Virus record (IMG/VR): IMGVR_UViG_3300021079_000028
Location: 1-26,864 of that record
Source: a virus
Reading direction: 5' to 3' (one strand)
Length of the DNA: 26,864 nt
Positions 13,232-21,470 of the stretch are shown here, one piece after another. The first letter of the stretch is position 1, and each line of letters begins with the position of its first letter. The notes under the pieces were generated by a model. That model worked only from the letters and a program-made list of their open reading frames with translations, was not told the origin of the DNA and ran no database searches. A program made the translations under genes and the position numbers.

Positions 13232-13845
13232 GGTCGTTTTTTCCAGCAGTGATCCGGAAGGTTTTCGTTCTCTGTACTGTCTGCAAATTTATAGAGCGTT
13301 TCAATAGGAAACCATACCAGGCTCCTGATAAAGCAACCGCAAAACTCACAACTTTGTAGCTGTTCGTCAACAGGGGTGCTTCCATGTTGAGAAAATGTTT
13401 TGACAGCATCTTTCAATACTCGCGCATTACATCCTGTGCATCCAAGCGGCTTTCTATTGAATCGACATCCAGCGCAGATGTTGGCGCGACGATTCGCCTC
13501 TTCTTGGCCCACTTTCCCTCCACCGATGGTCAATCCGTGGAGAAGACTCATGCTGAAACGGATAACGTCACCAATCTCCAATGATTTGCGTCCAGCCGGC
13601 TTGGATAGCTCGACCTCGTCGTACGTGCAATCAGCCCCATTTCGGCACGCATATTCAACAATCAGGTCATCAAGGTTTCCCGGTATCTGGATAGCGTTCG
13701 CATTGTAATGGTTCTTGATGAACTCATGGAGTTGTGGCCATGAACCGCCAGCAATCTCAATGCCTGTCTCTGGAACCCGATAATGCCATCCACCGGGGAT
13801 GACCATGTGTTCGTTCAAGATTTTGTATCCAGTTCTTTTGTTCAT
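13216..13845 (-). CDS. Cys-rich, probable zinc-binding protein between terminase and portal
   Basis: A 209-residue protein of unknown function. The N-terminal half contains GGWHYRVPETGIEI and a helix followed by a YACRNGADC stretch. The C-terminal half has closely spaced cysteines: RRANICAGCRFN, PLGCTGC, SCEFCGCF and a final DHCW. The CxxC...CxxC...CxxCxC spacing suggests one or two zinc sites. The start ATG at 13845 overlaps the terminase stop (ATGA) and the end overlaps the portal start, so all three are translated from one message. It could bridge terminase and portal or bind DNA. It does not look like a typical small terminase subunit. Confidence 0.65.
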   Translation of the reverse strand: MNKRTGYKILNEHMVIPGGWHYRVPETGIEIAGGSWPQLHEFIKNHYNANAIQIPGNLDDLIVEYACRNGADCTYDEVELSKPAGRKSLEIGDVIRFSMSLLHGLTIGGGKVGQEEANRRANICAGCRFNRKPLGCTGCNARVLKDAVKTFSQHGSTPVDEQLQSCEFCGCFIRSLVWFPIETLYKFADSTENENLPDHCWKKRPCTAT

Positions 13846-15527
13846 CCTTCGATTTGTTCGTCGTGATAGATTGAATCTGCTTCACGGACCAGCTTTTCCC
13901 AAACTTTGTCAACTTTAGTTGCTCTAGGTTCAAGGACAGCAGTTTTGCGAACCAAATCAAGCAAGACTACAGCTGCGTCGGCCAAGTCAGGCGATTTGCC
14001 TGTGCGTTGCTTCATCACGGTCTTGGTTTCAACGGATATCTTGCGCTTGGAATCGTCGAACATTCGCGCGCAGAACTCCTGAAGCGTCTCGATGTCCATT
14101 CCTCCGACACGTTCTTCGACAACCCATTTACGCATCGAGAACCACAACTCTGTCACTTTTCGGTCGTATGCTTCGTTGCATGGCCTTGAATCCTCATCGC
14201 TGACCGGGATGGTCGAAGCGGATCCGCCGAACTCGACTCGATGAACAACGCCCCATTCTCGGGTCAATATGTCGGCCAATCCACCTCCTTCGCCGCTTGA
14301 ATCCAGAGCAAACTTGTCCGGTGGGACTCCTCGCTGAGAACATTCTTCTTTTACCCGGTTGGCAATCTGGTAATGGACCGGCTCGGTTAGCTGTGCATTT
14401 GGAGAAATATGGATCACGTCTCCAAAAAGAATGCTTACTTTATCGTTAGCGGTTCCAACTTTTGCAAAACGAAGAACGCATCGATCACCACCAAAACCGG
14501 GGTCCAAGCCGGCGACAACTTGGACGTTGGTAGTAAACACCAATTTTCTTGTAGGTGTGTACGTCTCGATGATCGATTCCGACAGAACTGTCTTCACCAT
14601 TCCGTCCGGCGACCAGAACCCGCGTGTGTACTTCCAGAACGTAGGAGACTGCTCGCCCTCATGGCGCATGGCCGACAGAACTTGGTCGTGCGTGATCAGA
14701 TAGGGATACTTCGTGCGTCCCTCGCTGATGTTTGGAGACTTCATGCCGTCAAACCGTCGGCACATGCCGCGTTCTGTAAGCCAATGCTGATCCTCGATGG
14801 TGACGCTGCGCCATCCCTTTGCCGGCGTGCAGAACCGTCCATGAGGGTCGTACTTTGACGCAGGGTTCCCGATGACGAGCATCTTGAACTCGCGACAGCC
14901 TTTGCTCAGGTTTGTGCAAGCCTCGAAAGCAGCTTCGGGGGTGTCCGTAGCTTCGTCGATGATGACCATCACCCGCTCTGCATGGATACCCTGGATGTTG
15001 GCCACCGCCTTGGACGTGTTTCCTTCAGCGACAGCAATCGCGGATATCGAGTGTCGATCATCGCCCTTGATTGCCTGCAAAGACATCTTGGAATCGACCA
15101 TATTGCCGGGGAATCCGCGCGATTTGCGGACCAATTCTTGAAGATTGGCCCACATACGCTTCCGGATCATCTTCGCCGTGGTGGAAGTAAGCACGACGGT
15201 TGTCTTTGATGGATTGGCTAGCCACCAGACAGTTGCAAAAAGCGTTGCACCAAAGGTCTTTCCGCTTGCTCCGCATCCTGCCCATCCAACGTAATCATGT
15301 TCGCAAAGGCTTTCTACCTGAGCTTCTAGCCAAGGATTCCAACTCATCTTCGGCCATACCATTTTGCTGACGTTGACAAAATGGTTGAAGGTTCCAAGTC
15401 CGCCTTCATTTGGCTGAAGACGATTGCGAAATGCGTACAGTTCTAGTTCAAGATCTGGAATCTTGACCGGGGAACGAATCCCGTACTTGTGATTGATCAA
15501 TGGATGCTCAGACACTGGTTCAGACAT
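13842..15527 (-). CDS. terL: terminase large subunit
   Basis: The DNA-packaging motor, 561 residues from ATG 15527. This start has AAGG seven bases upstream. A longer version from 15593 would overlap the divergent fibre gene. Walker A GCGASGKT (84-91), Walker B VMVIIDEA (186-193, with the catalytic E), and a coupling segment MLVIGNPAS downstream define the ATPase. The RNase H-like nuclease has D342 in AGLDPGFGG, D409 in FALDSSGEGGG and a C-terminal acidic PDLADAA (about 513-519). It cuts and threads concatemeric DNA through the portal. First gene of the minus-strand head operon. No small terminase subunit is seen next to it. Confidence 0.93.
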   Translation of the reverse strand: MSEPVSEHPLINHKYGIRSPVKIPDLELELYAFRNRLQPNEGGLGTFNHFVNVSKMVWPKMSWNPWLEAQVESLCEHDYVGWAGCGASGKTFGATLFATVWWLANPSKTTVVLTSTTAKMIRKRMWANLQELVRKSRGFPGNMVDSKMSLQAIKGDDRHSISAIAVAEGNTSKAVANIQGIHAERVMVIIDEATDTPEAAFEACTNLSKGCREFKMLVIGNPASKYDPHGRFCTPAKGWRSVTIEDQHWLTERGMCRRFDGMKSPNISEGRTKYPYLITHDQVLSAMRHEGEQSPTFWKYTRGFWSPDGMVKTVLSESIIETYTPTRKLVFTTNVQVVAGLDPGFGGDRCVLRFAKVGTANDKVSILFGDVIHISPNAQLTEPVHYQIANRVKEECSQRGVPPDKFALDSSGEGGGLADILTREWGVVHRVEFGGSASTIPVSDEDSRPCNEAYDRKVTELWFSMRKWVVEERVGGMDIETLQEFCARMFDDSKRKISVETKTVMKQRTGKSPDLADAAVVLLDLVRKTAVLEPRATKVDKVWEKLVREADSIYHDEQIEG

Positions 15528-15581
15528 AGTTTGGCCTTGCAATAGTTCTCGCTGCGATTGAGGTTCTGCGAAAGGAAAATT
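15528..15581. promoter_or_regulatory. divergent intergenic region of the two late operons
   Basis: This 54-bp gap separates the terminase start (minus) from the fibre start (plus). It contains the ribosome sites of both genes (AAGG for terL, AAAGGAAAA for the fibre gene). I cannot see a convincing -35/-10 pair on either strand. The promoters may use non-consensus boxes or lie inside the neighbouring genes. Confidence 0.35.
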
Positions 15582-16775
15582 ATGTCGTCGCAACTTGTTT
15601 CTTCATCCGGTTGTTGCACCCCTTGCGACACGACTCCGATTGTCGTCAACATCCCTGGACCTCAAGGCGCGACTGGTGCTGCTGGCGCGAACGGAACGAA
15701 CGGAATCAATTCGTTTTGTACGACCACGGCATCGTTTATCACCCCCGCTCTTGCGTCTAGCGTTTTGGTTTATGTAAACGCAACGGACTTTCTTCCTGAA
15801 TCGGTTGCTGGTCAGTTCTTTGTATCCGTGCAGGGTCTAGGATACATGCAGGTCACGTCGGTTGATGGGCTTCAATTGACCCTTCAGAATCCAGCCTCCG
15901 GATTGTTGAGCATCCCGAACGCGATTCCGACCACGGTTATCCCTATTGGTTCGCTCATCAGCCTCGCTGGAGCAATTGGACCTCAAGGAACTCCTGGACT
16001 GGCCGGTGGAGCTTCTTCGGCTGGAACGTACATCGTTCGTGTTCCTGATGCTTCGATTCCTAGCGCGACCGCTCTTAACTCGCTTTCTGCTGGATATGTA
16101 AAAACCCTTGGAAGCGCAGGATCTGGAGCGATTAACACTTCTCCCACTGTTCCGATTGCAGATATCAGCGGTGTCTTGACTGTCGCAAAAGGCGGAACCG
16201 GGGTCGCAACTGTTCCGACCAATGGACAGATCCCGATTGGAAATGGTTCTGGATACACGGTCGCAAGCCTTACCGCTGGCGCGAACATCACAATCACACC
16301 CGGCGCTGGCACAATCACCATCGCTTCTGGAACTGCTACGTTCAACTACGTCACGTTCACCCGTAGAGTGACCGGAAGCGCGTTGTCGTTCCTTACGTAT
16401 CTTACGCTAAGGAATCCATTTAGCCTTACAGACTTTCCATCAGGAACTTGGTCAACGCTTGATTCAGCTTCTGGATTTGTAGCGGCAACTGGTCGATACG
16501 TTGTTCCTTATACTGGATATTATAAGATTGATGTTGTGTTAAACATAAGCACAACGCCATCTCCTTCTACCACGCTTGAGATAAAGAAAAACGGAGCTTC
16601 TATTTTCACAAGTCTAGCTTTTACGCCTGGTGCAACAGAGGCTCCGATTGCATTTTCATACATTGATCAAGCGTCAAATGTTGGTGACTATTATGAAGTT
16701 TCAATCACAGCGGCAAACACGCTGCTTGCTGTGAACGCTGGTTCTTCATTCTCTGTGCAACGAATCCAAGCCTAA
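15582..16775 (+). CDS. fibre with collagen-like triplets and C1q-like C-terminal domain
   Basis: 397 residues from ATG 15582 (AAGGA six bases upstream; an in-frame TTG at 15558 would overlap the terminase leader). The order is a Cys-containing N-terminus (SGCCTPCD); five Gly-X-Y triplets (GPQGATGAAGANGTNG, about 25-40); a globular section; more triplets (GPQGTPGLAG); a fibre repeat (ISGVLTVAKGGTGVATVPTN, then ITITPGAGTITI); and a C-terminal beta domain with ATGRYVVPYTGYYKIDVV, LEIKKNGASIF and NVGDYYEVS, resembling the C1q/TNF jelly roll. Collagen plus C1q-like heads make trimeric stalks with a binding knob. Probably a receptor-binding or accessory fibre on the virion. Confidence 0.75.
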   Translation: MSSQLVSSSGCCTPCDTTPIVVNIPGPQGATGAAGANGTNGINSFCTTTASFITPALASSVLVYVNATDFLPESVAGQFFVSVQGLGYMQVTSVDGLQLTLQNPASGLLSIPNAIPTTVIPIGSLISLAGAIGPQGTPGLAGGASSAGTYIVRVPDASIPSATALNSLSAGYVKTLGSAGSGAINTSPTVPIADISGVLTVAKGGTGVATVPTNGQIPIGNGSGYTVASLTAGANITITPGAGTITIASGTATFNYVTFTRRVTGSALSFLTYLTLRNPFSLTDFPSGTWSTLDSASGFVAATGRYVVPYTGYYKIDVVLNISTTPSPSTTLEIKKNGASIFTSLAFTPGATEAPIAFSYIDQASNVGDYYEVSITAANTLLAVNAGSSFSVQRIQA

Positions 16776-16778
16776 CCG

Positions 16779-18668
16779 ATGAGTGAACGCGCACCGAAAA
16801 GGTACACCGATGGATCCGTCACATTTGAGGGTGGCGTCGATTCCGGCGTGATGCCGTCAGAGGTGGACAGGAACCAGGTCGCGTTCGCGGTCAATGCCAG
16901 CTTCCGGCAGGGATTCGTGTCTCCTCGTCCCGGATTCATCCAGAAAGACATGGTGATATGCGACTCAATCACCGCAGACAATGCGACGATTACTGCGGAC
17001 ATTACCAACATCACGGCTGATGGATATTCGGAAGAGTGCTACAATCCAAGCGGATTGATGGGTATCCTTCAATGCGCTCTCCCGTACATCGCGGACAACG
17101 GCAGGACATTCATCCTGATGTTGATCAGTGGAAAAGTTTGGCTGTACGACATCGACCAGAACAGCGTCCAAAACATATCCACATCCTCAAGCCTTTATAA
17201 CCCTTCCAACATCTTGGATGGATGGATGGTGCAGGCAGAAAACTTTGTCATCATCCAAGATGGTGTCAGCGACCCGTTGATTTTTAATGGTGTTGGGATC
17301 CGAAGGGCCAATGTCGATGAGATCAAGTGCGGGAGGATGATGGCCTACGTAAACGGTCGCATCTGGTACGCTCTTGCGAATGGGTTTTCGTTCCGTGCAA
17401 CCGATATCGTTTATGGAGACGGAACGCGCGCAAGCGTTCTAAAGGAAACTGAGAACACGTTCTTGAACAGTGGTGGAGACTTTGCTGTTCCTTCCGATTC
17501 TGGCGGTATCACGGCGATGGGTATTCCGGGAAACCCTGATACATCGCTCGGCCAAGGTCCGCTCCTGATTTTCACTCCTCGATACGTTTTCAGCATCAAT
17601 GCTCCGGTTGATCGCGATGTCTGGAAGAACCTGAACTATCCAATCCAAACAATCAGCTTGTTGACCAATGGTGCTCTTGGTTCCAGGTCTGTGATAACGG
17701 TCAACGGTGACGTTTTCTATCGGGCGGTTGATGGCGTGCGCTCGTTCATCATCGCAAGGAGGTCGTTCAACGATTGGGGCAATACCCCTATCAGCAACGA
17801 GGTGTTGAACATCACCGACAACGATCAGACCAATCTTCTTTGGGCAAGCTCTGCGGTTGTGTTCGATAACCGGTTGTTGATGACGGCACAGCCCAGATAC
17901 AACTCTGAAGGTGTCATCCACAAAGCATTGCTTGTTCTTGATTTTGATTTGATTACTTCTCTGCGGAAAAAGTTTCCGCCGGCTTGGGCTGGAATCTGGA
18001 CCGGACTCGACGTGTTGCAGGTCTTGAAGTCAGAGAATGCTTACGGTGACCGATGCTTCGTTCTTGCTCGCGGAGCTGACCAATCAATCCAGTTCTGGGA
18101 GATCAGCAAGGCGGAGAGGTCCGACAAGAGCGTTGCAAGCGATAAAAAGAAAATAGAGTGGTTGATCCAGACCCGTGGATACAACTTTGAGATTCCGTTC
18201 GGATTAAAGCGGCTTGATTCAGGCGACATCTTCATAGACGAGCTTGATGGAGAAGATTCACTTGATGGACAGACAAATTATGTTGATAGAAAAGTTTCTT
18301 TCAATGTGAAGTATCGTCCTGATCAATATCCGGGGTGGATTGATTGGGCGAACTGGTCTGAGTGTGCAACCACTGATCAGTGCGGAAACCTTTGTCCGAC
18401 GCTCAAAAACTTCCAGCCTCAGTACAGGCCGAAGATGCGTCTGCCGACCCCAGAAGATACATCGTGCAATTCAACCATCAGCACGCCGACCCGTAACTTG
18501 TACGAAGTGCAGATGGCTTTGACCATCACTGGTTTTTGTCGCATCAAGAGCGTCCGCGTCCACGCTTACGATGTCCAAGAGTCTGCTGTCGGAGAGTGCA
18601 GGACTTTCCAAGGATGCAAGACGCTTGAAGGATGCGACGTGAACCCGTTTACTTATACCTCGGAATAA
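16779..18668 (+). CDS. tail nozzle-like (tail tubular B-like) protein
   Basis: A 629-residue strand-rich protein with no membrane segment. The N-terminal pattern FEGGVDSGVMPSEVDRNQVA then VNASFRQGFVSPRPGF is characteristic of large tail proteins of short-tailed phages in the position of the T7 gp12-type nozzle. Later repeats of the type 'AENFVIIQDGVSDPLIFNG' and 'NGDVFYRAVDGVRSF' look like beta-propeller blades. A short insert SITADNATITADITNITAD (about 63-81) repeats ITAD three times. The C-terminal 110 residues are Cys-rich (CATTDQCGNLC, CRTFQGCKTLEGCD). The gene is three bases downstream of the fibre stop and two before the next start region. Assignment is by pattern and neighbourhood. Confidence 0.58.
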   Translation: MSERAPKRYTDGSVTFEGGVDSGVMPSEVDRNQVAFAVNASFRQGFVSPRPGFIQKDMVICDSITADNATITADITNITADGYSEECYNPSGLMGILQCALPYIADNGRTFILMLISGKVWLYDIDQNSVQNISTSSSLYNPSNILDGWMVQAENFVIIQDGVSDPLIFNGVGIRRANVDEIKCGRMMAYVNGRIWYALANGFSFRATDIVYGDGTRASVLKETENTFLNSGGDFAVPSDSGGITAMGIPGNPDTSLGQGPLLIFTPRYVFSINAPVDRDVWKNLNYPIQTISLLTNGALGSRSVITVNGDVFYRAVDGVRSFIIARRSFNDWGNTPISNEVLNITDNDQTNLLWASSAVVFDNRLLMTAQPRYNSEGVIHKALLVLDFDLITSLRKKFPPAWAGIWTGLDVLQVLKSENAYGDRCFVLARGADQSIQFWEISKAERSDKSVASDKKKIEWLIQTRGYNFEIPFGLKRLDSGDIFIDELDGEDSLDGQTNYVDRKVSFNVKYRPDQYPGWIDWANWSECATTDQCGNLCPTLKNFQPQYRPKMRLPTPEDTSCNSTISTPTRNLYEVQMALTITGFCRIKSVRVHAYDVQESAVGECRTFQGCKTLEGCDVNPFTYTSE

Positions 18669-18669
18669 T

Positions 18670-19407
18670 ATGGCAAATCTAACACTGATCAACCTTGTTC
18701 CTCCAAGCCTTCCTGTAAATTATTGCCCGACCAACTACCAGACGTTGGCCAACGACATCATCAGCGGGACGCAGGCGATTTTTAACAGTACGATTGGAAA
18801 CTCGTTCTTCAACTTTGGAGCATCGTTTCCTGCAATCAACAACCGTGTTTATCCTTGGCTCGATGACCAAGGGCTTTGGTGGATCTTCACTCAAGGATTC
18901 TGGATCAGAAAAAATCCTGTTGATGCGTCAGGACAAGAGCGGCGGATGTTTGTCGGATCAACGACGGACCTTGGTTTGTACGATGGTGGCGATGGCTCTG
19001 TCACGGTAACCAATGTCACAGGCCCGATGTGGGAGATTGATGCAGCGTTCGCGGCACGATTCCCGGTCGGTGTCGGAGCTTTTGCGGCGAGTGGCGCTGT
19101 TGCTGTCAATGGAACGTCAACGGCGACATCTGTTGTCGGTGAAGACAAGCACACGCTTGACGCTTCGGAAATACCGACCCACACGCACGCTTTAGACTCT
19201 AACGGAAAACCGGCTGTTTTTTGGGATAGTTTTGTTCAAGAAGCGGGTGGTGATGGAAATCCAAGCTATTCTTTTAATGGTTCTGTTCCACAAACTTCAA
19301 CTTTAACCGGAGGGACAACTGGTGGCGGATTGCCCCACAACAACCTTCCTCCGTTCTATGGTGTTTACTTCATCAAGCGGACCGCGCGAGTCTATTACAC
19401 CAAATGA
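18670..19407 (+). CDS. tail-collar-type fibre protein
   Basis: 245 residues. The N-terminal part is unassigned (PTNYQTLANDIISGTQAIFN). The middle contains PWLDDQGLWWIFTQGFWIRK and a GSTTDLGLYDGGDGSV stretch. The C-terminus has the collar-domain signature: GEDKHTLDASEIPTHTHAL with a His-x-His cluster, a Gly-rich stretch, and a final LPHNNLPPFYGVYFIKRTAR ending in YYTK. In many phages this domain ends fibres or collars and the His residues bind metal. Likely a structural appendage of the tail. The stop overlaps the next ATG (ATGA at 19404-19407). Confidence 0.72.
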   Translation: MANLTLINLVPPSLPVNYCPTNYQTLANDIISGTQAIFNSTIGNSFFNFGASFPAINNRVYPWLDDQGLWWIFTQGFWIRKNPVDASGQERRMFVGSTTDLGLYDGGDGSVTVTNVTGPMWEIDAAFAARFPVGVGAFAASGAVAVNGTSTATSVVGEDKHTLDASEIPTHTHALDSNGKPAVFWDSFVQEAGGDGNPSYSFNGSVPQTSTLTGGTTGGGLPHNNLPPFYGVYFIKRTARVYYTK

Positions 19408-20375
19408 AACTGATTGTTCAGGACATCCAATCTACGATTGCCCGCGTTATCGGCGTGTGTGTCGATGATCCGCGCGTCTATGACTACATCAACCAGGCGT
19501 GTCGCCGGTTGCTGCACAAGGGTCTTTGGGCGGGAGCGTACGGTCGGTTCACGATAAACACCGTTGGTGGGTGTATAACTTGGCCTAGACAGATCGAGAC
19601 GATTGAAGCGGTGGCAGATTGCTGCGGCGTCGGTACTGTTCGCAACCAATGGTTCGAGTTCCAAGAGAGCGGATATGGATTGCTCGGAGAAAATTCGGCG
19701 TGCGCCGGCAAGCAGCTTGTCGATCGAGGAACGGTTGTTTCTTACCGAGACATGTCCGGTGGATTGAACAGCTATCTTCGCGTCTATCCAGGCGATGCAT
19801 CAGATGTCGGAAAGACAATCACTCTCCAGGGGGTGGACCAGAATGGTCAATGGATCAGGACGCTATCTGGAAGCGTTTGGATTGATGGCGAGAAGCTGAT
19901 TCTGGCTCTTCCGTACGTTCAATCGACCAAGAAGTTCACCAGCCTTACAGGGGTCATCCGCGATGCGACGAACACGGCGAGCCGATTGTACGAGTACAAT
20001 GCTACAACTCTTTTGGAGCTTGATGTAGCCGTGTACGACCCCGATGAGACGCTTCCTCAGTATCGTCGCAGCTATCTCGCGGACCGTTGCAGCAGCGACG
20101 ACAGCAAGCCGATGACGGTCATGGCGAAGATGCGTCACGTCAATGCGGCGACAGCCAACGACTATCTGATCCCTCCTTCTCCTGACGCCATCAAGTTGAT
20201 GGTGATGGCTATCCGCAAAGAGGAGAACGACTTGATACAGGAAGCAGTGGCCTACGAAGCAAAAGCGGTACAGGCTGTACAGGAACAGACGATGCAATAT
20301 CTTGGAGACGCAGTACACACCATCAGGATGGTCGGGGTCGGCTTGAACGGTGGAGGTTTTTCCCAATGGTTCTGA
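19404..20375 (+). CDS. head-tail adaptor-like protein
   Basis: 323 residues. The N-terminal helix-rich start with VDDPRVYDYINQACRRLLHK then GLWAGAYGRFTINTVGGCIT and WPRQIETIEAV is a pattern I associate with adaptor/tail-tubular-A-like proteins in uncultured short-tailed phages. The middle is strand-rich (SYLRVYPGDASDVGKTITLQ). The C-terminal third is helical (AIKLMVMAIRKEENDLIQEA). Such proteins bind beneath the portal and hold the nozzle. It is translationally coupled to the collar gene and overlaps the next gene by 10 nt. Assigned by pattern and context, not by a unique motif. Confidence 0.55.
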   Translation: MKLIVQDIQSTIARVIGVCVDDPRVYDYINQACRRLLHKGLWAGAYGRFTINTVGGCITWPRQIETIEAVADCCGVGTVRNQWFEFQESGYGLLGENSACAGKQLVDRGTVVSYRDMSGGLNSYLRVYPGDASDVGKTITLQGVDQNGQWIRTLSGSVWIDGEKLILALPYVQSTKKFTSLTGVIRDATNTASRLYEYNATTLLELDVAVYDPDETLPQYRRSYLADRCSSDDSKPMTVMAKMRHVNAATANDYLIPPSPDAIKLMVMAIRKEENDLIQEAVAYEAKAVQAVQEQTMQYLGDAVHTIRMVGVGLNGGGFSQWF

Positions 20376-20932
20376 ACCTGAACATCGATTTTGCTCTTGC
20401 TGAAGTCACTCCAAAGAAACTGGAGCTTCTTCAGGCTGTCTTCGATGCACACGATACGGCGGCAAGGAACAACCAGAACTCAAGCTCTGGAGCCGCCGTC
20501 AACTCGTTCTTTGGAAGCGGTAATCTTACCAATGGAATCGCATCTGCAATCCTGACTCTTGGTGATGCACATGGACCAATTGGCCCTGCTCGATTTGTTT
20601 ACGAGCGATTTGACGAGCGAGCGTTGAAGTCGGCCATCGAGTCCGGTATGAAAATCCCTGGGTTTGGAAACTCGTTCTTCAAAGACAAGATTGATCCCGC
20701 ATGGAGCAATGTGTCTGGACTTATCGCATCTGATTTTACTCATGCAAATGATAGGATCAACCAGCTTCATGTTTGGATGAAAGAGTCCGGGAAAAATGTG
20801 CATCCAAACGCTGCTCTCTATTCTGCCGTTGTTTGCAACGAGCTTGGGGTGATTGTTGGCGCTGAGTCGGCCATCTTCATCTTGGCAAGGACTGCCGCTT
20901 GGACATCTTTGTGCGTTAAAAATGAAAGGTAA
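20366..20932 (+). CDS. citrate-synthase-like protein, small and probably catalytically inactive
   Basis: 188 residues, with an order of motifs that matches the C-terminal half of the citrate synthase / ATP-citrate lyase family as I remember it: AILTLGDAHGPIGPARF (61-77), cf. the active-site HGPLHG-type loop; PGFGNSFFKDKIDP (98-111), cf. GFGHxxYKxxDPR; HPNAALYSAVVCNELG (146-161), cf. NVDFYSGIV...LG; and AIFILARTAAWTSL (169-182), cf. the FA.xRTxGWxxH block. From N148 to R175 the spacing equals that of bacterial citrate synthase. The usual catalytic His of GFGH is Asn102, and the catalytic Asp of NVD is Ala150. The N-terminal domain is short. Activity is therefore doubtful; a structural or regulatory use is more likely. 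ATG at 20366 has GGAGG upstream. Confidence 0.6.
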   Translation: MVLNLNIDFALAEVTPKKLELLQAVFDAHDTAARNNQNSSSGAAVNSFFGSGNLTNGIASAILTLGDAHGPIGPARFVYERFDERALKSAIESGMKIPGFGNSFFKDKIDPAWSNVSGLIASDFTHANDRINQLHVWMKESGKNVHPNAALYSAVVCNELGVIVGAESAIFILARTAAWTSLCVKNER

Positions 20933-21467
20933 ACTTTTTCAGATTTGCGGACTTCCAAGGTTTGGATCGGCATTCATGTCGGTTCTTTTCTCGTTGGAGA
21001 ACGACTGTCTTGGAATCCATGAGCAGGGAGCTACCGACCCCAACTGGAAACAGTCAATCGAGGGTTATCGTCTCATCCACAAGTACGTGGCCGACTGTTC
21101 TACCTATGGATATCTGCCCAAAGCCGTGGTTGATGATTCAATCAAGGTGTATGTAAAAAAAGACGCCAAATCCTCATCCAAAGAATGCACCGAGCGATTT
21201 GGTTATGAGGTTCATCTTCAATCCTTCGAGTTTATCAGGGAGTATGCAGATCAGTGGGCATGCTCCAATGATGTCATGGTGATTGAAGAGGGTGAACTTT
21301 TTAAGTTGGATACTTTGCGTCGGATATGGGTTCATTGCTTCAAGGACGAGCGACCGTTTCCAGAAGAAAAGGCAACTCGATTGTTAACTATGAATATCCA
21401 GCGCCACGAACCTGAAAAAGTGTTCTCAGTAGAGAACGGCAATCGTTTTGTGAAGGAGGTATTTTAA
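20922..21467 (+). CDS. P-loop sulfotransferase-like protein
   Basis: 181 residues from ATG 20922 (overlapping the previous stop by 11 nt; an in-frame TTG at 20853 is too far inside the neighbour). The N-terminus KLFQICGLPRFGSAFMSVLF (4-23) resembles the phosphosulfate-binding loop of sulfotransferases (G-x-P-R-S-G-T), with Phe and Ser replacing Ser and Thr, followed by a helix and a GIHEQG. The rest alternates strands and helices (VIEEGELFKLDTLRRIWVHC), consistent with a P-loop fold of small size. Sulfotransferase-like genes are known in phages; substrates are not. Remote similarity only; it could be a different P-loop or adenylate-kinase-like protein. Confidence 0.45.
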   Translation: MKGKLFQICGLPRFGSAFMSVLFSLENDCLGIHEQGATDPNWKQSIEGYRLIHKYVADCSTYGYLPKAVVDDSIKVYVKKDAKSSSKECTERFGYEVHLQSFEFIREYADQWACSNDVMVIEEGELFKLDTLRRIWVHCFKDERPFPEEKATRLLTMNIQRHEPEKVFSVENGNRFVKEVF

Positions 21468-21470
21468 CTT

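Noticed and set aside
15528-15593. Longer N-terminal version of the terminase starting at 15593
   Set aside because: It would overlap the divergent fibre start, and the ATG at 15527 has a well-spaced AAGG. The extra 22 residues show no conserved feature.
17216-17230. GGATGGATGG run similar to the arms of the capsid-leader inverted repeat
   Set aside because: It is within the coding frame of the nozzle-like gene (codes Asp-Gly-Trp-Met) and has no paired arm nearby. Short simple sequence, likely coincidence.
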